Assembly (NCBI GenBank): GCA_003611745.1
Contig: RAYF01000043.1
Span: forward strand, 1 to 57,671
From: a bacterium D16-36
Lineage (GTDB): Bacteria; Bacillota; Clostridia; Lachnospirales; Lachnospiraceae
Length of the DNA: 57,671 nucleotides
Reading direction: 5' to 3'
Shown: one piece after another, positions 1 through 8,600 of the stretch
How the letters are laid out: every line of letters begins with the position of its first letter
How positions within the stretch are numbered: position 1 is the stretch's first letter
Position numbers and translations under genes: made by a program
The notes under the pieces: model-generated
Told to the model about the DNA's origin: nothing
The model's database searches: none
The model's input: only the letters and a program-made list of their open reading frames with translations

Positions 1-1
1 T

Positions 2-2410
2 ATCAAGAACGACGTAAACGAGCAGGTTATCAAAGGCAATATTGCCATCATCAAGCACACCGACAACGGCGAAACCCAGATTGAAACGCCAGAGGAGGGG
101 GCTGTCTTTGAAGTATATTTAAAATCCGCAGGCAGCTTTGATGCGGCAGAGGAAGCCGAGCGTGACACGCTTATCTGCGATGAGAACGGCTTTGCCCAGA
201 CAAAGGATATGCCGTATGGCATCTATACCGTACACCAGACTTCTGGATGGGACGGTCGGGAGCTGATGAAAGATTTTGACGTATTCATCTGCAAGGACAG
301 CCAGACTTACCGCTACCTTATCAACAACGCCAATTTTGAGAGCTATATCAAGATTGTGAAAAAGGATATAGAAACGGGCAAGGCTATCCCGTATGCGGGC
401 GCAGGCTTCCAGATTTACGACCCAGAGGGAAACCTTGTAACAATGAAATTCACTTATCCCGAAGTGACGGAGATTGACACGTTCTACACGACAGCGGACG
501 GCGGGCTTATCACGCCGCAGACTTTGGAATACGGCAAGGGATATTCCCTCGTTGAAGTGCAAGCCCCATACGGCTATGTCCTCGACTCCGAGCCAGTCTA
601 TTTTGACGTGGAGCAGGAAAACTCCGAGGAGGAAAGCGGCATCACTATTATAAAGGTGGAACGCTCCAACGTGGCGCAGAAAGGGAAAATCACGGTAGGA
701 AAATCTGGCGAGGTATTCAGCAGGGTATCGGGAAACAAGGGGCTGTACCAGCCGATTTTTGCCGTGGATAATTTAGAGGGTGCAGTTTACGAGATTACCG
801 CAGCCGAGGACATCATCACGACAGACGGAACAGTCAGAGCCGAGAAAGGCGAGGTCGTGGACACGCTTACCACAGGGGAAGATGGCACGGCAGAATCTAA
901 GGAGCTTTATCTCGGAAAGTATGAGGTAAAGGAAGTGACCGCCCCGTATGGCATGGTATTAAATGATGAAGTCCATGCCGTGGAGCTTGTGTATGCAGGG
1001 CAGGAAATCGAAGTGACGGAAACAGGCACGGAATTTTACAATGAGCGTCAGCGTGTGGAAATCGACCTCAATAAAACCCTTGAGGTTGACGAAGCATACG
1101 GCGTGGGCAGTAACGGCGAAATCAAGGACGTCACGTTCGGTCTGTATGCAGCCGAGGAGCTGACCGCAGCCGACGGCTCTGTTATCCCTGCCGATGGATT
1201 GATTGAGGTTATTTTCCTTGACGAGAACGGTCACGGAAAGGCAATCAGCGACCTGCCGATGGGAAGCTACTATGTGCAGGAAATCAGCACAAACGCCGCT
1301 TACCTTGTCAGCGATGAGAAATACCCTGTTGACTTCGAGTACGCAGGGCAGGAAACCGCCGTCGTAAATATTACGGTAAACGAGGGCGAAGCCATTGAAA
1401 ATGAACTGATTTACGGCTCTATCAGCGGTAAAAAGTCCAACGAGGACGGCGAGGATTTAGGCGGTGCGATAATCGGCATCTTTCAGATGGGGACAACAGA
1501 ATACACGAAAGAAAATGCAATCGCAACTGCCACATCTGAAGATGACGGCAGTTTTTCTTTTGTGGAAGTTCCGTATGGCACATGGGTAATCCGTGAAATC
1601 GAAAGCCCGAAAGGATATGTACTCTCCGAGGAAGAAATCAGCGTAACTATCAGTGAGGTTGACGAGGTAGTGGAGATTGAGCTTGTGAACTATTTCATCA
1701 AAGGCAATATCGCTCTGACTAAGGTAGACAAGGATTATCCCGACAACAAGCTCACGGGTGCGGTATTCGAGGTTTACTCTGATACGGACGGCGATGGGAA
1801 ACTGGATAAAAAGGATGAACTTCTCGGCGAGATGGGCGAGGTGGAAAAAGGCGTTTACCAGATGAACGACCTCAGATATGGAAAGTACCTTGTCCGTGAG
1901 AAAACCGCCCCGACAGGCTTCGTTCTGGATGAGAATGTCTATCCCGTATCCATTGAGGAAAACGGCAAGACCTACAACGTGGAGAATGAAGCGGGCAAAG
2001 GTTTCTTGAATGAAGCACAGAAAGGCTCATTAAAAATCGTCAAGACATCCTCTGACGGCAGGGTGGAGGGCTTCTCTTTCCGTGTTATCGGCAGGGATTA
2101 CGACCAGACGTTCAAGACGGACAAAAACGGCGAAATCGTCATTGACGGCTTGCGTATCGGCGAATACACCGTGTCCGAGGTCATCGACAAGGCATCCTCT
2201 GGCTATATCCTGCCCGCCGACCAGAAAGTGACAGTCAAGACGGACGAAACGGCAACCGTAACCATGCACAACGAGCTGCGTGACACCCCGAAAACGGGCG
2301 ACGACTTCAGCCTCGGCTTGTGGGTGAGCCTTGCGGCGGCATTTACAGTCGGTGCGGGAATCTTCGGGTTTGCAGGCTACCAGTGCGAAAGAAAGAAAAA
2401 GGAGGATTAA
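2..2410 (+). CDS. Cna-B repeat (SpaA-like) cell-wall-anchored adhesin, 5' end cut by window
   Basis: The frame is open from the first full codon, so the N terminus and signal peptide are missing; 802 residues are visible. About seven prealbumin-like Cna-B units follow one another. Each starts with a GxIxIxK-type strand carrying a Lys and ends with an E-x-APxGY/F-type strand, the pattern of domains that form internal isopeptide bonds. The C terminus has a TPKTG sorting motif, a hydrophobic span of about 20 residues and a basic tail (ERKKKED), so the product should be covalently attached to peptidoglycan. (S/P)PxTG-type motifs are known class B sortase substrates in Clostridioides difficile, and a class B sortase is encoded at 28170 in the same element. 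The likely role is recipient or host-surface adhesion. That role is inferred. Confidence 0.9.
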   Translation: MKNDVNEQVIKGNIAIIKHTDNGETQIETPEEGAVFEVYLKSAGSFDAAEEAERDTLICDENGFAQTKDMPYGIYTVHQTSGWDGRELMKDFDVFICKDSQTYRYLINNANFESYIKIVKKDIETGKAIPYAGAGFQIYDPEGNLVTMKFTYPEVTEIDTFYTTADGGLITPQTLEYGKGYSLVEVQAPYGYVLDSEPVYFDVEQENSEEESGITIIKVERSNVAQKGKITVGKSGEVFSRVSGNKGLYQPIFAVDNLEGAVYEITAAEDIITTDGTVRAEKGEVVDTLTTGEDGTAESKELYLGKYEVKEVTAPYGMVLNDEVHAVELVYAGQEIEVTETGTEFYNERQRVEIDLNKTLEVDEAYGVGSNGEIKDVTFGLYAAEELTAADGSVIPADGLIEVIFLDENGHGKAISDLPMGSYYVQEISTNAAYLVSDEKYPVDFEYAGQETAVVNITVNEGEAIENELIYGSISGKKSNEDGEDLGGAIIGIFQMGTTEYTKENAIATATSEDDGSFSFVEVPYGTWVIREIESPKGYVLSEEEISVTISEVDEVVEIELVNYFIKGNIALTKVDKDYPDNKLTGAVFEVYSDTDGDGKLDKKDELLGEMGEVEKGVYQMNDLRYGKYLVREKTAPTGFVLDENVYPVSIEENGKTYNVENEAGKGFLNEAQKGSLKIVKTSSDGRVEGFSFRVIGRDYDQTFKTDKNGEIVIDGLRIGEYTVSEVIDKASSGYILPADQKVTVKTDETATVTMHNELRDTPKTGDDFSLGLWVSLAAAFTVGAGIFGFAGYQCERKKKED

Positions 2411-2415
2411 ACAGA

Positions 2416-2499
2416 ATGAGAGATAAGACTATTATAGCCATTGTGCTTGTGGCGTTTATCGGCGGTGCGGCTGCGTGGCTGCATCTCCGCAGAAAATAG
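2416..2499 (+). CDS. 27-residue single-pass membrane peptide
   Basis: A short frame begins five bases after the adhesin stop. It encodes MRDK, a hydrophobic stretch rich in Ile, Val, Ala and Gly, and an RRK end, which is the layout of a one-span membrane peptide. Its ribosome site would be the GGAGG at the end of the adhesin gene (2401-2405), so translation is probably coupled. The function is unknown. It could be a chance frame, although its composition and placement argue for a real gene. Confidence 0.5.
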   Translation: MRDKTIIAIVLVAFIGGAAAWLHLRRK

Positions 2500-2573
2500 T
2501 TTGAGAAATATTTTACTGATGTGGATTGGGGCGGTTTTCAACGACCGCCCTTTTTCCATGTATGGAGGTAGAC

Positions 2574-2879
2574 ATGGAAAATCTGAAAACCATTGAGGGC
2601 AAAGTCAGAGCCGTCCTGCAAGAGAATGAGGACGCCAGAAATGACGACATGGTGCTGTACCTTGCCCTCTGCAACCTTTATCTGAAAGATGCGGGGGCTA
2701 TGCCGCTTGCCCAGATACTGCTGAACCATAAGGAACTTGGCTTGCCGAGCTTTGAGAGCGTGGGCAGGACACGCCGCAAATTGCAGGAGAAATGCCCAGA
2801 GCTTTTAGGGAGCGTGCGGATGCAGAAAATCAGAGCCAGAGGCGAAAAGGCATACCGCAGATATGCCAAAGAATCTTGA
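2574..2879 (+). CDS. Small helical protein of unknown function (101 aa)
   Basis: The start at 2574 is chosen because GGAGGT lies at 2564-2569, five bases upstream; the frame stays open further 5' without a better ribosome site. The protein is largely helical and charged, with a middle segment (LPSFESVGRTRRKLQEKCPEL) that resembles a small DNA-binding helical bundle seen in phage and ICE hypothetical proteins. It is the first of a run of closely packed small genes reading into the giant methylase-helicase gene. No family name can be given with certainty. Confidence 0.75.
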   Translation: MENLKTIEGKVRAVLQENEDARNDDMVLYLALCNLYLKDAGAMPLAQILLNHKELGLPSFESVGRTRRKLQEKCPELLGSVRMQKIRARGEKAYRRYAKES

Positions 2880-2913
2880 AACATTAAAAAATCCAAAGAG
2901 AGGAGGAACGCCT

Positions 2914-3189
2914 ATGGACGGTGGAACACGCTCCAATCAGGGCTATGAAATCATAGAGGGCTGCACTATCGGGAACACGGAGCTTGTCATCGGGCATCAC
3001 CCGACAGCCCCGAACCCTTATGTATGCTGGTACTGCAAGGGCGGCGACAACTACTATTGGGGCTGCTACTGCAACACCCTTGAAGCGGCGAGGGAAAAGC
3101 TGAACAAACGCTACCAGTCGGAGTGCCAGATGCCATACAATCAACAGCCCGATAAAAAGGCGAAGCAGCACGATGACCGAGAGCGGTAA
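2914..3189 (+). CDS. Hypothetical ICE protein with aromatic/Cys-rich core (91 aa)
   Basis: The start at 2914 follows AGGAGG at 2901-2906. The core from about residue 10 to 65 is rich in Tyr, Trp, Gly and Cys (YVCWYCKGGDNYYWGCYC) and the C terminus is basic and hydrophilic. The shape resembles a small compact domain (IEGCTIGNTELVIGHHP...) shared with the next larger gene, which also has a YxVTQSIHIGKKEVVFGI segment followed by YPYLVCYC. These may be paralogous beta-rich modules. The function is unknown. It overlaps the next gene by 17 bases, as expected within one operon. Confidence 0.75.
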   Translation: MDGGTRSNQGYEIIEGCTIGNTELVIGHHPTAPNPYVCWYCKGGDNYYWGCYCNTLEAAREKLNKRYQSECQMPYNQQPDKKAKQHDDRER

Positions 3190-3331
3190 GGAAAAGAAAT
3201 ATGACTGCACGGATTGTCCTTACCCCCGATATAAGGACAGCCGTGTTATCTTCTGCGACGTCTGTATCCGAAAGGTTTTAGACTGGCAGAGGGAGAAAAA
3301 GAAAAGGAAGGAGAATCCCGATGGAGAATGA
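3173..3331 (+). CDS. Small zinc-ribbon-like protein (52 aa)
   Basis: A frame that overlaps both neighbours encodes a 52-residue protein with two CxxC pairs (DCTDC and FCDVC) about 18 residues apart, followed by a basic helix (REKKKRKE). Four Cys in this spacing suggest one structural zinc site. The start ATG lies inside the end of the preceding gene and the stop TGA lies inside the start of the next, an arrangement typical of translational coupling. The function is unknown, but such treble-clef or ribbon minis are common in ICE operons. Confidence 0.6.
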   Translation: MTESGKEKKYDCTDCPYPRYKDSRVIFCDVCIRKVLDWQREKKKRKENPDGE

Positions 3332-3926
3332 AGAAAAGCGGATGATTAGCTCCTACGAGGTCACGCAGAGCATCCACATCGGAAAAAAGGAAGTCGTGTT
3401 CGGCATAGATGAGAAAGAGGAATACCCGTATCTTGTCTGCTATTGCACTTACGACAACCCGCTGTCCGCAGAATGGGTGACGGATGCGGTCGGCTCTGAC
3501 GACTATCTGGAAGCCATGCAGATGTTTACCGACAGGGTGCAGGAACAGATAGAGAATGTAAGAGCCGAGCAGGAACAGTTCAAGTTTGACATGACCCCGT
3601 TTACCATAGACGACTGCATCCCAGACGACAAATGTGGCAGCATTGTGGGCAAGGTCGTGGTCATCAATGCCGAGGTCAACCGCCATGAGTACAGGCATTC
3701 TGCCTACCAGCTTGTACTGGCGGACGGCGGTCACGGTGCGTTGGGCGGCAGGGGGCAGGCGGTGTTCGGCACTTCCCTTGCGGACGGAAAGCACGCCCGA
3801 TGGGAACGGTGCGACGTGCTTGGGGAAATCAAGCCAGAGAAGATGCCTGAATGGGCAAAAGAAGCCCTCGCAAAAATCAAGGAACAGGAAAAAACAAAAA
3901 AATCAAAGAGCAGGGAGGAACGCTGA
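3321..3926 (+). CDS. Hypothetical ICE protein (201 aa)
   Basis: The ATG at 3321 follows AAGGAGAA (3307-3314). The N-terminal 60 residues form a probable beta-rich module (SSYEVTQSIHIGKKEVVFGI, then YPYLVCYC), similar in pattern to the 91-residue protein encoded just upstream. An acidic, helical middle comes next, followed by a segment KVVVINAEVNRHEYRHSAYQL with clustered His and Arg, then a Lys-rich helical tail. No catalytic motif is recognised. Its stop overlaps the start of the next gene (TGATG), which supports coupled translation. Confidence 0.8.
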   Translation: MENEEKRMISSYEVTQSIHIGKKEVVFGIDEKEEYPYLVCYCTYDNPLSAEWVTDAVGSDDYLEAMQMFTDRVQEQIENVRAEQEQFKFDMTPFTIDDCIPDDKCGSIVGKVVVINAEVNRHEYRHSAYQLVLADGGHGALGGRGQAVFGTSLADGKHARWERCDVLGEIKPEKMPEWAKEALAKIKEQEKTKKSKSREER

Positions 3927-4624
3927 TGGAGGTACGGGCTTTGACGCAGCCAGAACAGAAATACACCTACGCCCAGAGTATGCAGCTTGAAGGGCAGACG
4001 GGATGTATTGGGCATCTCCGAGGTGATTTTGCCCCCTCTGGATATGGCTTTTATACTTCTTGGACGGATACGAGGGAACAATGGAAAACCGATGAATTTA
4101 AGGCAGGACTGGACGATGTTATCAATACCCTGCGTGAAGATAAGGGGCTTCTGCACAATCGCTATGACATGGCGGTATTTGCGAGGGAGAATCCCGAAAG
4201 TGCCTTTAAGGGTAATTACTGTACCGAGTACGGATTCCGTGTGGACACCGATAAGCACGCTTTCCTGCTCCGCTGCAACCCGACAAAGGGCGATTACAAT
4301 TTTTACTGCTATTGCTATGTGAAAGAATGGCTCGATAAGCATATATCCAGAGCGGAACAGGGAATCCGCTTTATCGACCCACATTATAAAGAGCTGTTCC
4401 GCATCCCAGATGGCGGGAAAATCATTATCACTTATGATTGGGGGGAAAAGGCGGAAAAGAGCTGCCGTTTCATTGACGAATACCATACCGAAGTGGGCAG
4501 CAACCTTTATCACATCTGCGAGTTTGCCGAGCGTATGGAAAGGAACGGGCATAGCTGCGAGCCGAAGCCGCAAGAGCCGCAGGCGGCGCAGAAAGCTCCG
4601 AAGCACAAAAACCATGAGCGATAG
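3926..4624 (+). CDS. Hypothetical ICE protein with a C-terminal module shared with the gene at 4840 (232 aa)
   Basis: The start at 3926 is set by GGGAGG at 3913-3918. The N-terminal two thirds contain a YTYAQSMQLEGQTGCIGHLRG segment and then alternating aromatic strands. Residues around 155-215 match the small protein encoded at 4840 over its whole length: LFRIPDGGKIIITYDWGE aligns with LFSVSDGGIIRMLYGNGE, followed by a shared CRxxDExHxE and EFAxRMExN pattern. A common ancestral module duplicated inside this operon is likely. No enzymatic motif is seen and the function is unknown. Confidence 0.8.
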   Translation: MEVRALTQPEQKYTYAQSMQLEGQTGCIGHLRGDFAPSGYGFYTSWTDTREQWKTDEFKAGLDDVINTLREDKGLLHNRYDMAVFARENPESAFKGNYCTEYGFRVDTDKHAFLLRCNPTKGDYNFYCYCYVKEWLDKHISRAEQGIRFIDPHYKELFRIPDGGKIIITYDWGEKAEKSCRFIDEYHTEVGSNLYHICEFAERMERNGHSCEPKPQEPQAAQKAPKHKNHER

Positions 4625-4636
4625 GAGGTATGGGAT

Positions 4637-4843
4637 ATGGCAGTCAACCAGAAAGCCGTTAAGGTTTTAAATAAGATATTTGAAGCGGGCTTTACCGAAG
4701 AAAAAGCCATCGCCGCCATGACAATGGACGACATTCTCTCCATGCAGGGAATCACGGTGGCGGACATCACGCTCATCAACGAGCTGCAAAAGAGCATCAA
4801 GGGGAACAAGGTCATCTCATTTCTGGGAGGTGGGATGGAATGA
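4637..4843 (+). CDS. Small helical hypothetical protein (68 aa)
   Basis: A 68-residue acidic-to-basic helical protein (AVNQKAVKVLNKIFEAGF, then ITVADITLINELQKSIKG) with the look of two helix-hairpin units, preceded by AGGAGGT at 4623-4629. The last bases overlap the start of the next gene (ATGA). It resembles small DNA-binding or adaptor proteins of ICE operons, but no family can be assigned. Confidence 0.7.
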   Translation: MAVNQKAVKVLNKIFEAGFTEEKAIAAMTMDDILSMQGITVADITLINELQKSIKGNKVISFLGGGME

Positions 4844-5064
4844 GCGCAGCAAGGCAGGTCTGCATGACAGACAGCAAAGGCAGGACGCTTTTTTCTGTCT
4901 CTGATGGCGGCATCATCCGTATGCTTTACGGGAACGGGGAAGATTATTTTGCCGTCTGCCGCTATCTGGACGAAGTCCATGCAGAGATTGACGGCGTAAG
5001 GTACGCCGTTCGGGAGTTTGCACGGAGGATGGAACAAAACAAAATCAGCTATGCCCCTGCCTAA
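4840..5064 (+). CDS. Small protein homologous to the C-terminal module of the gene at 3926 (74 aa)
   Basis: The whole protein corresponds to the C-terminal module of the 232-residue neighbour: a LFxxxDGGxI strand pair, a YxxGE turn, CRYLDEVHAEIDG and finally VREFARRMEQN. It overlaps the preceding gene by four bases (ATGA) and uses the GGGAGGTGG at 4826-4834 as ribosome site. A stand-alone copy of an ICE-specific module, fused elsewhere to an extra N-terminal domain, suggests a partner or regulator role. This is inference only. Confidence 0.75.
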   Translation: MSAARQVCMTDSKGRTLFSVSDGGIIRMLYGNGEDYFAVCRYLDEVHAEIDGVRYAVREFARRMEQNKISYAPA

Positions 5065-5135
5065 AGGCGGGCATGGACAACGAGGAGGATTGATATTTTT
5101 ATGAAACAGACTGTTTTATCGGGCGGTGGTAAGAA

Positions 5136-5594
5136 ATGAGTACCGAGCTTATCAACCGCATCACGGTAAAGAAAGACGGCGTGTATGTATCTTCCCACAG
5201 CTCCAACGACACTTCTCCGTACCACTCATGGAGATGTAAGGGACTGTCGGAAATCTATGACGCCGAGGGGCAGAAAGGGCTTGACCGTGAGGTCATCCGT
5301 ATGCTCTATGAGTATGCCGAGCTTCGTGGGACGCATAAGAGCCTTGCCCGTTACCGCTACGCAAAGGACGCCCCCGCCGCCCATGCCATCTATCAGAAAT
5401 ATATGGATAAGATAGACGACCGCTATGAGCAGATGGACGAAGCCGACCAGAACAGCGTCTGGTACAAGCCCACGGAAAAGGCAAGGGAATACCGAGCCTA
5501 TGAGCGGGACATGCGGGAAAAGATGTATTCCGAAATCGCCGAACGGTGCGGGGAATACGACAGGAAGCAGAAAAACAAAGAAATGGAACGATAA
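5136..5594 (+). CDS. Hypothetical ICE protein (152 aa)
   Basis: A 152-residue, mostly helical, highly charged protein rich in Tyr, Arg and Glu in its C-terminal half (YRAYERDMREKMYSEIAERCGEY). The N-terminal 40 residues look beta-rich. Its start overlaps the stop of a possible 12-residue leader frame (5101-5139, ATGA junction) that begins after a GAGGAGG at 5081-5087, so the gene may be translationally coupled to that leader. It ends 14 bases before the start of the giant methylase-helicase gene and is probably co-transcribed. The function is unknown. Confidence 0.75.
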   Translation: MSTELINRITVKKDGVYVSSHSSNDTSPYHSWRCKGLSEIYDAEGQKGLDREVIRMLYEYAELRGTHKSLARYRYAKDAPAAHAIYQKYMDKIDDRYEQMDEADQNSVWYKPTEKAREYRAYERDMREKMYSEIAERCGEYDRKQKNKEMER

Positions 5595-5608
5595 GGAGGT
5601 GTGAGCCT

Positions 5609-8600
5609 ATGGCTGCAAAGTACCAGCTTATTACGGAGCTGTACCGCCGCACGGGGATGGCGGTCGCAAAGAACCCGCAGGCTTGGCAGGGCTTTTTATC
5701 CTCTGCCTGCCACAATTACAAGTGCCGCTTTGACGAGCAGCTCTTGATTTACGCCCAACGCCCCGACGCTACGGCAGTCGCCGAGATTGGCACATGGAAC
5801 AGGCTCTTTAAAAGGTGGGTAAATAAAGACAGCAAAGGCATAGCGGTCTTTGACCCGAAAGGGCGCAGGAACACGCTGAAATATTATTTTGACGTTTCCG
5901 ACACCCATGAGGGCTACTACGGCAGCCGAGCCGTCCCGATATGGCAGATGGATAAGCGGTACGAGCAGCCCGTCATGGAGCGGCTTGCGGACAGGTTCGG
6001 CGGCACGGAGAGCGGCGACCTTGCCACGTTTTTAATAGGGACGGCGGAGAACGCCGTGGAGGATAATCTGCCCGATTACCTCTCACAGCTAAAGGGCTGC
6101 ACGAAAGACAGCTTTTTAGAGGAACTGGACGACTATAATATAGAAGTGATTTATAAGCGGCTTGCCGCAAACAGCGTCGCATATATGCTGTTAAGCCGCT
6201 GCGGTCTGGATGCGGACGGGTATTTTGAGCGTGAGGACTTTGCGGAGATTACAAATTTCAACACGCCCCAGACGCTGAACGCCATCGGCATCGCCACGAG
6301 CGACATTTCCGAGATGGCGTTGCGGGAAATCTCTGCGGCAGTCCGAAATGTGCAAATCGAAGCTAGAGGTCAGAACCGCACATTTGCAAGGAACATCGCA
6401 AGCCAGTATGATAAAGGCAGGAAACAACCCGAAAGGAGTGAAGATAATGGGCGAAATCACTTACACGAAGCAGGCGGACTACCTTATACCCGACCTGACA
6501 TTACCGACAGAGCCAGAGCTTCCGCTTGGCAGGTACGCTTTGATGCACAGGGATTATCTGGAACAGCACAAAAGAGTGACCTATCTCAATCTGCTGACGT
6601 CGAGCAGGCTGAACGCACACCTTTACCAGACCGAGCAGACGGCGTTGCAGCGGCTGGAGCTTCTGACGAAGCAGTTAGCAGCCGAGCAGGGAGTGACGGA
6701 GGAGCTGAAAGAGAAAGCCCCGATGCAGTGGCTTGGCATGATGAACAGCATCCGCAGCCAGGCGGAGGAAATGATACTGGACGAGCTGATTTTCAATTAG
6801 GAAATTCAGAACCAGAGCCGCAGTCGGACGGCGGCAGGCAGGAAGAAAAAGCAGCCACGGCACTTGCCAATGAGGAAGAAGTTGCCGCCAATCTCCCGAC
6901 CGTAGACGAACAGATTGAAATGATAGCTGAAGCAGAGGACGAGAAAGCCTCTGCTTTTGCCGTTTCACAGGAGGATATTGACGCCGTCCTTGTAAAAGGG
7001 AACAGCGTTGCGAATGGGAAATACCGTATTTACCACCAGTTCCAGAAGCAGGAAGATAAAAAGAAGAACATTGATTTTCTGAAAAGGGAATACGGCACGG
7101 GCGGTTTCTTTGTTGATTTTTCAGACGGCACGGAGGGGTATGTGTGGTACAGCGGCAAGGGAATCTCCATTGACCGTGACGGCATCTCCACCGAACACGA
7201 CCTTGTTTTAAGCTGGTCGAAAGCGGAAATGCGGCTGCGGGAGCTTGTTAAGGATAACCGCTACCTCAATCCCAAAGAGAAAGACCACTATGCCGACTAT
7301 CTGGAAAGCATCTCTGCCCCGCAGTATGAAATCGACACCCAGAGGAAACTTGCAAGGCAGCGTTTTATTGAGGAAAAAAGGGAGCTGCCCCCTGCGGACA
7401 AGCGGGACACGCTCGCCCTGCGGCTCTCCGACTTTATCCGTGACTTGGATGGCTATGAGAAAGATTTGTTGGGCGTAATTGGATGCGGGGATTTTGCGGA
7501 TATGCCCGCCGACCTTATGGAACAGACATTGCAGCATCCCGACAACGTGCAGGAGATGTTAGACTTCCTCTCCCTTGTGCAGAAAAAGACAGCCAGCGTT
7601 TACAGCCGCAGCAATGCGTGGCGTTTTTCGCAGGAGCTTACAGAGCTGTACCCTCTCCGCTACCTCTATCACGAGGGCGACGTGGTGTATATCGGGGCGG
7701 ATAAATATGAGATTACCGCCTTTGATGAGAACGCCGTTTCTCTGCGAAATGCGGAGTTCCCGTTGTTCGGAAAAGAGTTTAGCAGGGAGGATTTTGAGCA
7801 GAAATTAAAGGAGAACCCTGCGAACGACCATTTAAAAACGGTCATCACCGAGAGCCAGAAAACAGAAACACTTGCCGAGGAAAAGCCTGACAGTATCACA
7901 CTCGCTATCGGATTTTCCGAGCATCCTGCCTTTTATGACAAGGAGCTGAACGACCGATTTACGGATTTGAGTTTCGCTCTTGGGAATAAGCTGCTCGGCG
8001 TTCTGGACGAAAAGCAGCATCGGGAAAGGGAGAATGAGGATAACCATGTCGGCTGGTATCATAAGACCGATTTTGAAATCCATGCCGTCATTGGCGGCGA
8101 GGAATTTAATTATGAGGGGCGGTTTGACATCGGCGACGGCGAGGGGGATTTAACCGCCCATATCCGAAATTTCTATGAATATTCCCTCTCCCCCAACTGC
8201 CCGTTTATCCCAGAATGGAAACGGCAGGGGGAAGATTACTACCGAGAGAAAATGGAATCCCTGCGTCTGGGGCATGACGTGTTTATCCCGTTCTTGGAGC
8301 GGAACACCGAGCTGACCCCAGAGGATGAGAAGCGGCTTGGCAAGATAATGGCTACCGAGGAGGACTGGTTTCACAGGAGGAAAGAACCTGCCGAGGAAGA
8401 ACTACTGGAACAGGCGAAAGGCTGCATCGACGCATACTGCGATGCGGAGTTTGGCGGTGACGCCGAAGTGGACTATACGGATTTATCCAACGTCAAGATT
8501 GCCTTTAAAAATACCGAGGACGGCTTGCACGGGATACAGGCATCCGCCAACCTCTTGCAGTACCGCATGGAAACCTATGTGGACGGCGTTCTTGCAAAAT

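Noticed and set aside
3731-4615. Minus-strand frame of 294 codons opposite two plus-strand genes
   Set aside because: Arg- and Leu-rich low-complexity product with no start signals; the plus-strand genes have ribosome sites and overlapping start/stop junctions.
5101-5139. 12-codon frame before the 152-residue gene
   Set aside because: Placed well for translational coupling, but too short to claim as a gene without expression data.
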